Shown: positions 35,785 to 43,735, counted from the first letter of the stretch. The stretch: 53,375 bases of DNA from Flavobacterium sp. 9AF (GCF_902506265.1 NZ_LR733625.1:1-53375), one strand, 5' to 3'. Numbers and translations are program-made. The notes: generated by a model not told the origin, from the sequence alone.

Positions 35785-36106
35785 AGTTTATTACTCTTTC
35801 AAAAAGAGCTGTATTTCTTTTCAATTTATCAAAATTTTCAGCAGTTAATGAAGCTTCTAATTTTTTTGTTATCACATTTGCAATAACTTTTTTTCTTTCA
35901 TCACTTGAAGTTTTTGATTGCTCATCATATTTATAGTAAAATAGATTAAAGAAATCAATTTCTTCTTTGTCACCAAGTTGAAGTAAAGTTACAACATCTT
36001 TACTGTCTTTTTTAGCTAATGTAACAAAGTTTTCATTTCTTTCTTGAGCATACGAACTTAAGCCGAACGCAAAAAATAAAACAAAAATAGCTAGTATTCT
36101 TTTCAT
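35783..36106 (-). CDS. small secreted protein, unknown
   Basis: A 107-residue exported protein with signal peptide MKRILAIFVLFFAFGLSSYAQ. The start at 36106 is chosen because it begins this signal and because a -7 box (36134-36141) lies inside the longer alternative from 36178. The mature part is rich in charged residues (EEIDFFNLFYYKYDEQSKTS) and likely helical. I do not recognise the family. It lies next to the Spy-like gene on the same strand, after a 77-base gap that contains its own promoter. Confidence 0.75.
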   Translation of the reverse strand: MKRILAIFVLFFAFGLSSYAQERNENFVTLAKKDSKDVVTLLQLGDKEEIDFFNLFYYKYDEQSKTSSDERKKVIANVITKKLEASLTAENFDKLKRNTALFERVIN

Positions 36107-36133
36107 TTTCAATGGATTTATGGTTTGTGGTAT

Positions 36134-36164
36134 CAAATCTAAATTAATTTTAGCTTTATTCCAA
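36134..36164 (-). promoter_or_regulatory. promoter of the small secreted protein gene
   Basis: On the - strand TTG (36164-36162) and TAGATTTG (36141-36134) are 20 bases apart and match the flavobacterial consensus. The leader would be about 22 bases. The position supports the ATG at 36106. Confidence 0.55.
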
Positions 36165-36183
36165 AAAAAATGACTCATTTTAT

Positions 36184-36609
36184 TTAGTTCTTGTTTCTTT
36201 TTCTTTCTTTCATGTGGTCTTTCACCATTTCTTTTCTTTCGTCTTTATTCTTTTCCCATTGCTCCATTTGTTCTGGAGTAAGAATTTTAGATAAATCTTT
36301 TTTATAATTGGCTTGATTTTCTTCCATCTCTTTCTTCATTTTCTGTCTTTCCTCACGATTCTTTTTTTCTTGTTTTTCTCTTGCTTCTTTAATGTCTTCT
36401 CTTTTCTCCTCTCTTTTTTTAACCTGATCTTCTAAAATGGGTTTAATCTTTTGCTTTTGTTCTTCTGTTAAATTTAAATCAGTCGACATTTTTTCTAACT
36501 GTTTCGCTACTTTTTCTTCAGTACTTAACTTTTCTTTTTTCATTTCTTTGTTTTGAGCCATAGTAATTGTACTAAAAGCTAAAACTAATGCTAACATTAT
36601 TGTTTTCAT
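36184..36609 (-). CDS. Spy/CpxP-like LTxxQ periplasmic protein
   Basis: A 141-residue exported protein, start at 36609 giving signal peptide MKTIMLALVLAFSTITMAQ. The mature part is almost wholly helical and highly charged, with the LTxxQ-type motifs LNLTEEQKQKIKPIL (about 48-62) and ILTPEQMEQWEK (about 117-128), as in Spy, CpxP and DUF4890 proteins. By family such proteins are periplasmic chaperones or metal/stress sensors. Several runs of Lys and Glu (EKREDIKEAREKQEKKNREE) probably form a long coiled coil. It is divergent from the copper-type operon starting at 36730, with 120 bases between, so a shared stress response is possible. Confidence 0.8.
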   Translation of the reverse strand: MKTIMLALVLAFSTITMAQNKEMKKEKLSTEEKVAKQLEKMSTDLNLTEEQKQKIKPILEDQVKKREEKREDIKEAREKQEKKNREERQKMKKEMEENQANYKKDLSKILTPEQMEQWEKNKDERKEMVKDHMKERKRNKN

Positions 36610-36717
36610 AATTCTAATTTTTTTAATGTTTATATACATTAGATAATTAATTTAAAAAAAGGTTTAATCTTTTAAAAAAAATGAGTTTTATCATAATTCT
36701 TTTAAAGCATAAGTATC

Positions 36718-36725
36718 TATATTTG
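36718..36725 (+). promoter_or_regulatory. -7 box of the MbnP operon, directly before a GTG start
   Basis: TATATTTG matches TAnnTTTG exactly and ends four bases before the GTG at 36730. As at 32713, the transcript would be leaderless or nearly so. No clear -33 TTG is visible. Confidence 0.5.
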
Positions 36726-36729
36726 CAAA

Positions 36730-37104
36730 GTGAAAAAAGCAATGTTCCTTTTAGCATTATTTATACTGGTACGACCAGTAATTCCTGTATTGGATTATAT
36801 TGTTAATTATGAATATATAGCAACAGAATTATGTGAAAATGTAGCTAAACCGGAACTAAAATGTAATGGTAAGTGTCATTTAGCCAAAGAGCTTGCTAAA
36901 GCTTCTGAAACAGAAAAACCTATCTCATCTAACAAAAAAAATGTATCTCAAGATACAGAAGTTTTGTTTTGTAATGAAATAGAACGATTGAATATACTTT
37001 TTCATAATTTTCTCTTTGAAAAAGAAAAAGTCGATTTCTATCACAATTTGTATCAATCTGTTGCTGAATATTCAATTTTCCACCCTCCAAGTAGTCAATT
37101 TTAA
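36730..37104 (+). CDS. small membrane-anchored Cys-motif protein of the MbnP operon
   Basis: A 124-residue protein with an N-terminal hydrophobic segment (FLLALFILVRPVIPVLDYIV, about 6-25), perhaps a membrane anchor. Next come Cys35 and LKCNGKCHLAKELAKA (Cys45, Cys49, His50), a CxxxCH arrangement suited to metal binding, and a later Cys in VLFCNEIE. I recall similar small proteins beside MbnP-like genes in other Bacteroidota but no assigned function. It starts with GTG (an ATG four codons later is possible) and is the first gene of a four-gene operon, 112 bases before mbnP. A role in copper binding or delivery is inferred from motif and context. Confidence 0.75.
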   Translation: MKKAMFLLALFILVRPVIPVLDYIVNYEYIATELCENVAKPELKCNGKCHLAKELAKASETEKPISSNKKNVSQDTEVLFCNEIERLNILFHNFLFEKEKVDFYHNLYQSVAEYSIFHPPSSQF

Positions 37105-37216
37105 ACTTTATTATTTACTGGTTTGTACATACAAATCAGCGAACTTTTAGGTTCAAAATTTCTGAAGTTTTCACTTTGGAACAATTAATTTATGTTTAAA
37201 ATTTAATAAAATAAAA

Positions 37217-37999
37217 ATGAAATTTCAATTAAAAAATATGGCAATCTTCTTGGTTGCTACCTTATCCTTATTTTCTTGTTCAAATGATGATGATGCACAA
37301 ATAGTTTCTGGTGAAGGCACGTTAAAAATAGAATTTGATAATATCTATGGCGATGCAGATTTTGCCTTTAATACATCTTATACAAACTCTAATGGGGAAA
37401 TTGTAAAAGTTACTAATGCCATTTATATCGTAAGTAATATTGTTCTAACCAAAGAAGATGGCACTACTTATACAGTGCCAAAATCGGATAGCTATTTCTT
37501 TGTTAACGAAGCAGATGCTGCTAGTACTTTACTTTCTTTGCCTAATATTCCTGCAGCTAATTATACTAAAATTTCTTTCGGGATAGGCGTAGATCAAGAA
37601 CAATTTAATGCAGGGTCTAACGGTCAAGGCGGTATGTGGGAAACAGCACAAGGCTTAGGAATGACTTGGTCTTGGGCAGCTGGATATAAGTTTGTTAAAT
37701 TTGAAGGAACCTATACTTCAACTACATTTACCGATGCCAGTTTTATGGTGCATACTGGAAAAACAGGTTATATCTATAATTATGCTCAAGTGAGTTTAAA
37801 TTTACCAGAGAAGGCTTTAGTACGCACTACAATTACACCTCAAATTCATATTATGGCGAATTTAAAAAATATTATTGACGGCACTACTGTTGTTAATTTT
37901 GAAGAAGGTGGCATGGTTATGGGTGGTGCCAAAGTCCAAAATATAATGGCTAACAATGTACCCAACATGTTTGAAGTACATCATGTACATAATGATTAA
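37217..37999 (+). CDS. MbnP-like copper-binding lipoprotein
   Basis: A 260-residue lipoprotein (LFSCSNDDD, Cys21) of the MbnP family: GTLKIEFDNIYGD opens the beta sandwich, then ATNAIYIVSNIV-like strands, LPNIPAANYTKISFGIGVD, and the core GMTWSWAAGYKFVKFEG. Trp141, Trp151 and Trp153 are candidates for the Trp that the partner MbnH oxidises to kynurenine in the known system, and His179, His211 and the C-terminal HHVHND are possible copper ligands. By family it sits in the periplasm or on the outer membrane and binds copper. The MbnH-type gene follows after 163 bases that hold a structured element. Confidence 0.9.
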   Translation: MKFQLKNMAIFLVATLSLFSCSNDDDAQIVSGEGTLKIEFDNIYGDADFAFNTSYTNSNGEIVKVTNAIYIVSNIVLTKEDGTTYTVPKSDSYFFVNEADAASTLLSLPNIPAANYTKISFGIGVDQEQFNAGSNGQGGMWETAQGLGMTWSWAAGYKFVKFEGTYTSTTFTDASFMVHTGKTGYIYNYAQVSLNLPEKALVRTTITPQIHIMANLKNIIDGTTVVNFEEGGMVMGGAKVQNIMANNVPNMFEVHHVHND

Positions 38000-38009
38000 T
38001 TGTATATAG

Positions 38010-38149
38010 TAGCTATTCCTGCTTTACAGTACTAGTCCTCGGTCGTATCGTTTATTTTCTACAATTTTTAAAAGAGCTTCTTAGGTCGCTTTTTAAAAAT
38101 AAGAAAATATAACGATACGCCCTGTGGGCTATTCCTTTCGATCAGGGCT
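38010..38149 (-). repeat. structured intergenic element, copy 2 (AGCCCTGAT type)
   Basis: Read on the - strand this starts AGCCCTGATCGAA and ends GCAGGAATAGCTA, the same ends as the 43605-43694 element. CCTG near one end (38018-38021) can pair with CAGG near the other (38143-38146). The centre is a long hairpin: CGTATCGTT (38044-38052) with AACGATACG (38111-38119), continued by nearly perfect AT pairs and a GAGC/GCTT stem. It fills the mbnP-mbnH gap, antisense to the operon, and could affect read-through into mbnH. Confidence 0.5.
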
Positions 38150-38162
38150 AAAATCCTAAATA

Positions 38163-39200
38163 ATGAGAAAAATAGTAATAGTAGCAGTTTTACAGTTATT
38201 CATAAGCTGTAGTTCCGATAAAGATTCGGAATATCAAAATATACCCATAGACTATCAAGTACCTAGTAATTTTCCACCTTTGGCTTACAATATGGAATAC
38301 AACCCTTTAACAGAAAAAGGATTCGAATTAGGTAAAAAGATTTTCTACGACGGTCGATTGGCTTCCGATGGTGTGGTGGCGTGTGGATTTTGTCATATCC
38401 AAGAAAATGCTTTTACACATCACGGTCATACGTTTAGTCATGGGGTGGGAGAAGGAATAGGAACACGCAATGCACCACCAATTCAAAATATGGCTTATCA
38501 AACCCAGTTTTTTTGGGATGGTGCAGCCAATCATATCGAATTGCTATCTATGGTTCCTATTTCTAATGAATTAGAAATGAATGGAAATATTGTAGATATT
38601 ATTACGATGATGCAAAATGATACAGAATATAAAAAATTATACAAGCAAGCTTTTGATGATGGTGCCATTAACAGTGAAAACATGTTAAAAGCGTTAGCAC
38701 AATTTATGACGATGCTAACTTCTTCTAATTCGCGTTTTGATAAATATAGAAGAAATGAATCAGGTGGAGAACTTACTTCTGAGGAATTAGAAGGTTATGC
38801 TCTTTTTAATCAAAAATGTGCGAGTTGTCATGCTACCGATATTTTTACTGATAACTCGTTTCGTAACAATGGGTTGTCTATTAATCCTCAAATTCAAGAT
38901 AATGGAAGGTATCGTGTAACAGAACTAGAAGAAGATAAATATAAGTTTAAAGTGCCTAGTTTACGTAATATAGAAAAAACAGCACCTTACATGCACGATG
39001 GTCGTTTTTTTACATTAGAAGCTGTTTTAAATCATTATGCTAATGGAGTTGTAAATACACAAAATTTGGATGCTAGTCTAAACCAAAATGGCGTTTTAGG
39101 AATTCCCTTAACAAACAATGAAAAAGTAAAAATTATCGTTTTCTTAAAAACATTAACCGATAACGCGTTTTTAACGGATATTCGTTTTGCAGAATTTTAA
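38163..39200 (+). CDS. dihaem cytochrome c peroxidase family protein (MbnH/MauG type)
   Basis: A 345-residue lipoprotein (lipobox LFISCSS, Cys16) with two haem c sites: Cys74-x-x-Cys77-His78 in VACGFCHIQ and Cys219-x-x-Cys222-His223 in KCASCHATD. Typical motifs GKKIFYDGRLASDG, GTRNAPPIQNMAYQ and PYMHDGRFFTLEAVLNHY are present. In the MbnPH pair the enzyme uses high-valent iron to oxidise a Trp of MbnP to kynurenine; the location beside mbnP supports this over a simple hydrogen-peroxide detoxifying role. Lipid attachment would place it on the periplasmic side of a membrane. The stop is 13 bases before the next ATG. Confidence 0.92.
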   Translation: MRKIVIVAVLQLFISCSSDKDSEYQNIPIDYQVPSNFPPLAYNMEYNPLTEKGFELGKKIFYDGRLASDGVVACGFCHIQENAFTHHGHTFSHGVGEGIGTRNAPPIQNMAYQTQFFWDGAANHIELLSMVPISNELEMNGNIVDIITMMQNDTEYKKLYKQAFDDGAINSENMLKALAQFMTMLTSSNSRFDKYRRNESGGELTSEELEGYALFNQKCASCHATDIFTDNSFRNNGLSINPQIQDNGRYRVTELEEDKYKFKVPSLRNIEKTAPYMHDGRFFTLEAVLNHYANGVVNTQNLDASLNQNGVLGIPLTNNEKVKIIVFLKTLTDNAFLTDIRFAEF

Positions 39201-39213
39201 AAAAAACATACGA

Positions 39214-40164
39214 ATGAAAAAAATAATGTTATTTATAATAATGGGTTTTTCAATAACTCATGCTACTGAAAAAGATAGCTTGGCTTTGGAAAATCCTTTT
39301 AAAAAATATTACAAATTATTAGACGATTGTGATGCTTGCGGTTGTTCTGCAAGTGGAGGAAGTATGGGTTTTTCTTCAATGTTAAACCCTAATTTTGTTG
39401 GAGTCCGCTATTTTTATCAATCCTATCAAAATACAGATGGGTTGTATAGTAATTCCCCTTGGTATGCCGAAAATTTTAACACCCTTCAACTTTGGGGAAG
39501 AATCCCAGTTACTTCTAAAATTCAGCTTTCTTTGCTTTTACCGTATCAATTTCATAATCGAGAATCAAATACAGGTAACCAATCTATTTCTGGTGTAGGA
39601 GACCTTACGGCTTTAGGGTTTTATTCGATTGTAAAAACAAAAAATGATTCCTTACCTTTTAAACATCATGTTTTACTTGGTGGTGGTGTGAAAATCCCAA
39701 CAGGAAAATACAATGAATTAAACAATGGAAGCGTTAATCCAAGTTACCAATTAGGAACTGGAAGTTGGGATTATGTTGTAGCAGCAGAATATATATTGCG
39801 AAAAGAACAAATCGGTTTCAATGGAATGTTGAATTATACGATTAAAACAGAGAATGAAAAAAACTACCGTTTTGGAAACCAATTCAATTATGGTGGCACT
39901 TTTTTTTATGTTGTAGCTAACGAAAATTTTTCTTTTGTGCCACAATTGGGTTTTGCAGGAGAAGAGTATGGAAGTAATTACCAACACCAGCAAAAAGTCA
40001 GAAATACTGAAGGTGATATTTTGTTTGGGAAAATAGGTTTTGAAATGGGTAAAGAAAGATTTTCTTTGGGAGCCAATGCCATGTTGCCCATTCATCAAAA
40101 TTTAACAGGCGGAAATGTAGAAGCTAATTATAGATGGAGTATCCATTTCAATTATAGTTTGTAA
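39214..40164 (+). CDS. outer-membrane barrel-like protein with N-terminal CDACGCSASGG motif
   Basis: A 316-residue exported protein, ATG at 39214 beginning signal peptide MKKIMLFIIMGFSITHATEK; an upstream TTG (39187) overlaps the previous gene. Just after the signal is DDCDACGCSASGGSMGFSSM (Cys39, Cys42, Cys44), a likely metal site. The remainder alternates polar and aromatic strands (FNTLQLWGRIPVTSKIQLSLLLPYQF, HVLLGGGVKIPTGKYN) and ends in WSIHFNYSL, as in outer-membrane beta barrels. I recall relatives next to MbnP/MbnH-type genes in Bacteroidota but no proven function. As the last gene of the operon it may move copper across the outer membrane (inference). Confidence 0.8.
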   Translation: MKKIMLFIIMGFSITHATEKDSLALENPFKKYYKLLDDCDACGCSASGGSMGFSSMLNPNFVGVRYFYQSYQNTDGLYSNSPWYAENFNTLQLWGRIPVTSKIQLSLLLPYQFHNRESNTGNQSISGVGDLTALGFYSIVKTKNDSLPFKHHVLLGGGVKIPTGKYNELNNGSVNPSYQLGTGSWDYVVAAEYILRKEQIGFNGMLNYTIKTENEKNYRFGNQFNYGGTFFYVVANENFSFVPQLGFAGEEYGSNYQHQQKVRNTEGDILFGKIGFEMGKERFSLGANAMLPIHQNLTGGNVEANYRWSIHFNYSL

Positions 40165-40166
40165 AA

Positions 40167-40200
40167 AAAGAAGTCGGAATTTTTAAATTCCGACTTCTTT
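40167..40200. terminator. bidirectional terminator
   Basis: AAAGAAGTCGGAATTT (40167-40182) and AAATTCCGACTTCTTT (40185-40200) form a perfect 16-bp stem, with A7 before and T after. It serves the MbnP operon (+) and the convergent gene (-), whose stop codon overlaps its last base. Confidence 0.92.
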
Positions 40201-41735
40201 TAAAACGATAAATAACCAAATCTTGAATTATTGCCACATTTAGATCTTACTATGTAGGTGGTTTCATTAACAGGTAAAGCGAAAGATAAATCCAATTCAT
40301 AACAGAAATCATGTTTTTTACCCACTCCAGAATTCTGAATATCTTTAGTGCTAACAATTGCACCTTCTTCATTAATGGTACTCATTACTACAAACCTACT
40401 ATCTTTTACAAAATATTTAGTATTATGATTAATATCTCTGGAATCATTATATATTAAATGTAATTGATTATTTTTAAAAAAAGGAAGGTATTTTAAAAAA
40501 TCACCATTATCATTTAACGATTTCGGCTCTTCGTTGTTTATTCTTGTGAACCAGTCTAACTTCCCAGTTTGTAAGTCCAATTTTATTACAGAAAAGCCTG
40601 TAGAAATATAAGAATATTCATAATTATAATTAAGCGGTTGTGATGGATCTGATGAAGGTAATCTTTTTGTTCCTTTGTAAATTTCATTAAATAAAACCCA
40701 TAATTTTCTATTTTCTAAAATAATATTGTCAAAATTTAAATTTCTTTGTCTTTCCAATTTTATTTTTTCATTTATTTTAACTTCTCCATCTTTATTAAAA
40801 TTTATATAATGAAATCCTACAACAGGATTTCCTTCAGGTAATGCACCACCAAGATCTACAATTGGTTTGTTTTTTCCATCACTAATTGTGCCTAAAAAAT
40901 AAGTTTCAGAATCATTTTCTTTAAACTTAAACTGTGTTAATGGATAGTCTAAATCTTGTTTTAGGCTATGTTCGTTAACTGAGTTGGTTGAAGAATTCCA
41001 ATAAAATAGAGATTTATATGCCTTAGTTTTTGGGAGATCTATTTCTCTAATAAGAATAAGATTTCCATTATTAGTTACATGTAAGTTGATGTCAAAAGAT
41101 TGCTTTGTTGTAAAATTGAATGAATAATCTAAGGTTTTTACAATTTTAAAATTTGTGTCTAAAATCATTAGGGTCGCATTTTCATTTAATTTTTTGTCCC
41201 CCAAAGGTCTTGAAACCAAACCGTAATACTTTTTATTCTCAGATTGTGCTACAAAAAAGTCACCTATGTTGAACATATTTTTGGCTGACATCTTTGCGAT
41301 AAAAACATTTTCAGATTTTGTTCCAGTATCAAAGTTGACAGTCTCTGTCGAAAGTTCATATTCTTTAATTTTATTGTTATATTCAGTAAGAAAATAGACA
41401 TAATCTTTATCAATCAAATGAAATAAAAAACTAACTGTTTTAGGGTTTTTTCCCATTACGGGCTGTTCTAATCCAACAGAAAAATCTGCATCATCTTTTT
41501 CAAAATCATCACGAGAATCATAAATATCTACAAAAACATCTTTGTTGAAAATTTTTTCATTGTATTTAGATTTTACAAAAAACACACGTTTACCATCAAA
41601 AAAATGTTGAATATTAAAATTTAATTCATTTTCAATAGGAGTAGAAGTTTCATTCCATTTAAAAGTTGGATTTTGCGAAAAACATAGGCAAGATAATGAA
41701 AGAAAAATAAGGAGAGATAAGAAAAGTTTTTTCAT
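40200..41735 (-). CDS. secreted protein of unknown function
   Basis: A 511-residue exported protein with signal peptide MKKLFLSLLIFLSLSCLCFSQ. The mature part has recurring strand-turn patterns such as NLILIREIDLPKTKAY, SETYFLGTISDG and FDNIILENRKLWVLFNEI, which suggest a beta-propeller-like fold. No T9SS sorting domain or lipobox Cys is obvious (Cys residues in the signal region are followed by FSQ, a type I site). No catalytic motif was recognised. It lies downstream of lysS with a terminator between, so it probably has its own promoter, though none is clear in the 65-base gap. Confidence 0.8.
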   Translation of the reverse strand: MKKLFLSLLIFLSLSCLCFSQNPTFKWNETSTPIENELNFNIQHFFDGKRVFFVKSKYNEKIFNKDVFVDIYDSRDDFEKDDADFSVGLEQPVMGKNPKTVSFLFHLIDKDYVYFLTEYNNKIKEYELSTETVNFDTGTKSENVFIAKMSAKNMFNIGDFFVAQSENKKYYGLVSRPLGDKKLNENATLMILDTNFKIVKTLDYSFNFTTKQSFDINLHVTNNGNLILIREIDLPKTKAYKSLFYWNSSTNSVNEHSLKQDLDYPLTQFKFKENDSETYFLGTISDGKNKPIVDLGGALPEGNPVVGFHYINFNKDGEVKINEKIKLERQRNLNFDNIILENRKLWVLFNEIYKGTKRLPSSDPSQPLNYNYEYSYISTGFSVIKLDLQTGKLDWFTRINNEEPKSLNDNGDFLKYLPFFKNNQLHLIYNDSRDINHNTKYFVKDSRFVVMSTINEEGAIVSTKDIQNSGVGKKHDFCYELDLSFALPVNETTYIVRSKCGNNSRFGYLSF

Positions 41736-41762
41736 GTAATTGTTTTTTATAAAGATATAAAA

Positions 41763-41783
41763 AAAGACCTTAAAAAGGTCTTT
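41763..41783 (-). terminator. terminator of lysS
   Basis: AAAGACCTT (41763-41771) pairs with AAGGTCTTT (41775-41783) around AAA. On the - strand it is followed by a T run, in the right place 18 bases after the lysS stop. Confidence 0.82.
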
Positions 41784-41800
41784 ATAAATGTATTGTTTAA

Positions 41801-43498
41801 TTACTTTCCTAAAAACTCTGCAATTTTTGCATCGCCTTCCACTTTAATTTTCATTAAGCCGTGTTTCACGATACCTTTGCTTGCGGCATCCCATTTTTTA
41901 CCACTTAAACCTGCTTTTTCTTTTAAATCACCTATTGAGATTCCTTCGTTAGCTTTTAAAAGTTCAATAATATGTTTCTCATCTTCCGTTAATTCCGGAC
42001 CTTTTTTCTCTGGTCGCATTTGCGGGAAGAATAATACTTCTTGAATCGAAGCATTGTTCGTTAAAAACATCATTAAACGATCCATGCCAATTCCTAAACC
42101 AGAAGTTGGAGGCATTCCATATTCTAACGCTCTTAAGAAGTCTTCATCAATAATTCCGTTGGCTTCATCGTCTCCTTTTGCAGCTAAAGCCATTTGGTTT
42201 TCAAAACGTTCTCTTTGGTCAATAGGGTCATTTAATTCCGAATAGGCATTGGCAATCTCTTTTCCACAAACCATCAATTCAAAACGTTCGGTTAAATCTG
42301 GATTATCTCTGTGCGATTTACATAAAGGAGACATTTCTTTTGGATAATCGGTAATAAATGTAGGTTGGATAAAATTGCCTTCGCATTTTTCACCAAATAT
42401 TTCATCAATTAATTTTCCTTTGCCCATGGTTTCATCTACTTCTATTCCCATAGATTTGGCAGCTTCAAATAATTCTGCTTCCGTTTTTCCTGTAATGTCA
42501 AAACCAGTAAATTGTTTGATAGCATCGGTCATGGTAACACGAGCATAAGGCGCTTTGAAATCTACTTTTTTGTCTCCAAAAGTAACTTCAGTTGTTCCAT
42601 TAACTTGTAATGCGCAATATTCTAATAGATTTTCGGTAAATTCCATCATCCAGTTGTAGTCTTTGTAAGCTACATAAATTTCCATAGCGGTAAATTCTGG
42701 ATTGTGCGTTCTGTCCATTCCTTCATTACGGAAATTTTTAGAAAATTCATACACACCGTCAAATCCACCTACAATTAATCTTTTTAAATACAATTCGTTA
42801 GCAATTCTCATGTATAATGGAATGTCTAAACTGTTGTGATGAGTTATAAAAGGCCTTGCAGCAGCACCACCAGGAATCGCTTGTAATACAGGAGTTTCTA
42901 CTTCCATATAACCAGCGTTGTTAAAAAAACTACGCATGGCGTTAAATAATTTGGTACGCTTAACAAATACTTCTTTCACCTGTGGGTTTACTACTAAATC
43001 CACATAACGCATTCTGTATCGCAATTCTGGGTCCACAAAAGCATCAAAAATATGACCTTCTTCATCCGTTTTAGGTAATGGTAAAGGGCGTAATGTTTTA
43101 CTTAAAAAAGTGAGTTTTTCTACACGAATACATATTGCACCCACTTTCGTAGTAAATAATTCTCCTTCAACTCCTATAAAATCACCTAAATCGGTTAATT
43201 TTCTGAAAACTTGATTGTATAATGTTTTGTCTTCGTCTGGGCAAATTACATCGCGATTCAAATACAATTGAATACGTCCTTCACTATCTTGTAATTCAGC
43301 AAAAGCCGCTTTACCTTGATCACGCACGCTCATTAAGCGTCCAGCCACTACAACTTTCTTACCTTCTTCAAAAGTTTCCTTAATCTGCTTCGATGTTTCT
43401 TTTACAGGAAATAAATCTGCAGGATAAGGGTTGATACCAAGTTCGCGCAAAGCTGTAAGCTTGTCTCTTCTAATGATTTCTTGTTCTGAAAGTTGCAT
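41801..43498 (-). CDS. lysS: lysine-tRNA ligase, class II
   Basis: A 565-residue cytosolic enzyme that charges tRNA-Lys. The N-terminal OB-fold anticodon-binding domain (about 50-150, VVAGRLMSVRDQGKAAFAEL) is followed by the class II catalytic core with motif 2 (FRNEGMDRTHNPEFTAMEIY) and motif 3 (GLGIGMDRLMMFL). The last 60 residues after the core (LTEDEKHIIELLKANEGISI) form an extra helical tail often seen in Bacteroidota LysS. The start at 43498 follows a TATCTTTG box on the - strand. No sign of truncation. Confidence 0.97.
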   Translation of the reverse strand: MQLSEQEIIRRDKLTALRELGINPYPADLFPVKETSKQIKETFEEGKKVVVAGRLMSVRDQGKAAFAELQDSEGRIQLYLNRDVICPDEDKTLYNQVFRKLTDLGDFIGVEGELFTTKVGAICIRVEKLTFLSKTLRPLPLPKTDEEGHIFDAFVDPELRYRMRYVDLVVNPQVKEVFVKRTKLFNAMRSFFNNAGYMEVETPVLQAIPGGAAARPFITHHNSLDIPLYMRIANELYLKRLIVGGFDGVYEFSKNFRNEGMDRTHNPEFTAMEIYVAYKDYNWMMEFTENLLEYCALQVNGTTEVTFGDKKVDFKAPYARVTMTDAIKQFTGFDITGKTEAELFEAAKSMGIEVDETMGKGKLIDEIFGEKCEGNFIQPTFITDYPKEMSPLCKSHRDNPDLTERFELMVCGKEIANAYSELNDPIDQRERFENQMALAAKGDDEANGIIDEDFLRALEYGMPPTSGLGIGMDRLMMFLTNNASIQEVLFFPQMRPEKKGPELTEDEKHIIELLKANEGISIGDLKEKAGLSGKKWDAASKGIVKHGLMKIKVEGDAKIAEFLGK

Positions 43499-43518
43499 AT
43501 AAATTCTTTTTAAGCGTG

Positions 43519-43526
43519 CAAAGATA
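43519..43526 (-). promoter_or_regulatory. -7 box of lysS
   Basis: On the - strand the sequence is TATCTTTG, matching TAnnTTTG. It lies 20 bases before the lysS ATG, giving a leader of about 14 bases. No TTG at the usual -33 distance. Confidence 0.45.
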
Positions 43527-43604
43527 AGTATTAGTTTAAAAGTTTAAAAGTATAAAACTTCAAAAGTTTGCATTTTATTTGGAGCGAAGGTTTGTCTTGT
43601 TTTT

Positions 43605-43694
43605 GCCAACTATTTTCCTGCCATTCGTTCTATCTTTTTTGTTATTAAAAGGAGATGTTAAAATGCAAAAAAGGATGTCACTTCTGTCAGGGCT
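43605..43694 (-). repeat. structured intergenic element, copy 3 (AGCCCTGA type)
   Basis: On the - strand it begins AGCCCTGACAGAAGTGACAT and ends with GCAGGAAAATAGTTGGC. The ends can pair (CCTG 43617-43620 with CAGG 43689-43692), and a stem of ATCTTTTTT (43632-43640) with AAAAAAGGAT (43667-43676) closes a 26-base loop. It lies in the divergent gap between lysS and a lipoprotein gene, in lysS orientation, and ends 18 bases before the -7 box of the lipoprotein gene. It closely matches my memory of a recurrent Flavobacterium intergenic sequence. Confidence 0.55.
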
Positions 43695-43711
43695 ATACGG
43701 GAAAGTATTCG

Positions 43712-43719
43712 TATATTTG
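43712..43719 (+). promoter_or_regulatory. -7 box of the lipoprotein-lipB operon
   Basis: TATATTTG matches TAnnTTTG and lies 17 bases before the ATG at 43736. It falls inside the longer reading frame that starts at 43655, supporting the later start. Confidence 0.5.
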
Positions 43720-43735
43720 TGTCAAATTTGTAAAA

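Noticed and set aside
39187..39213. TTG start for the barrel-like protein
   Set aside because: It overlaps the peroxidase gene and adds residues before a normal signal peptide; ATG 39214 fits better.
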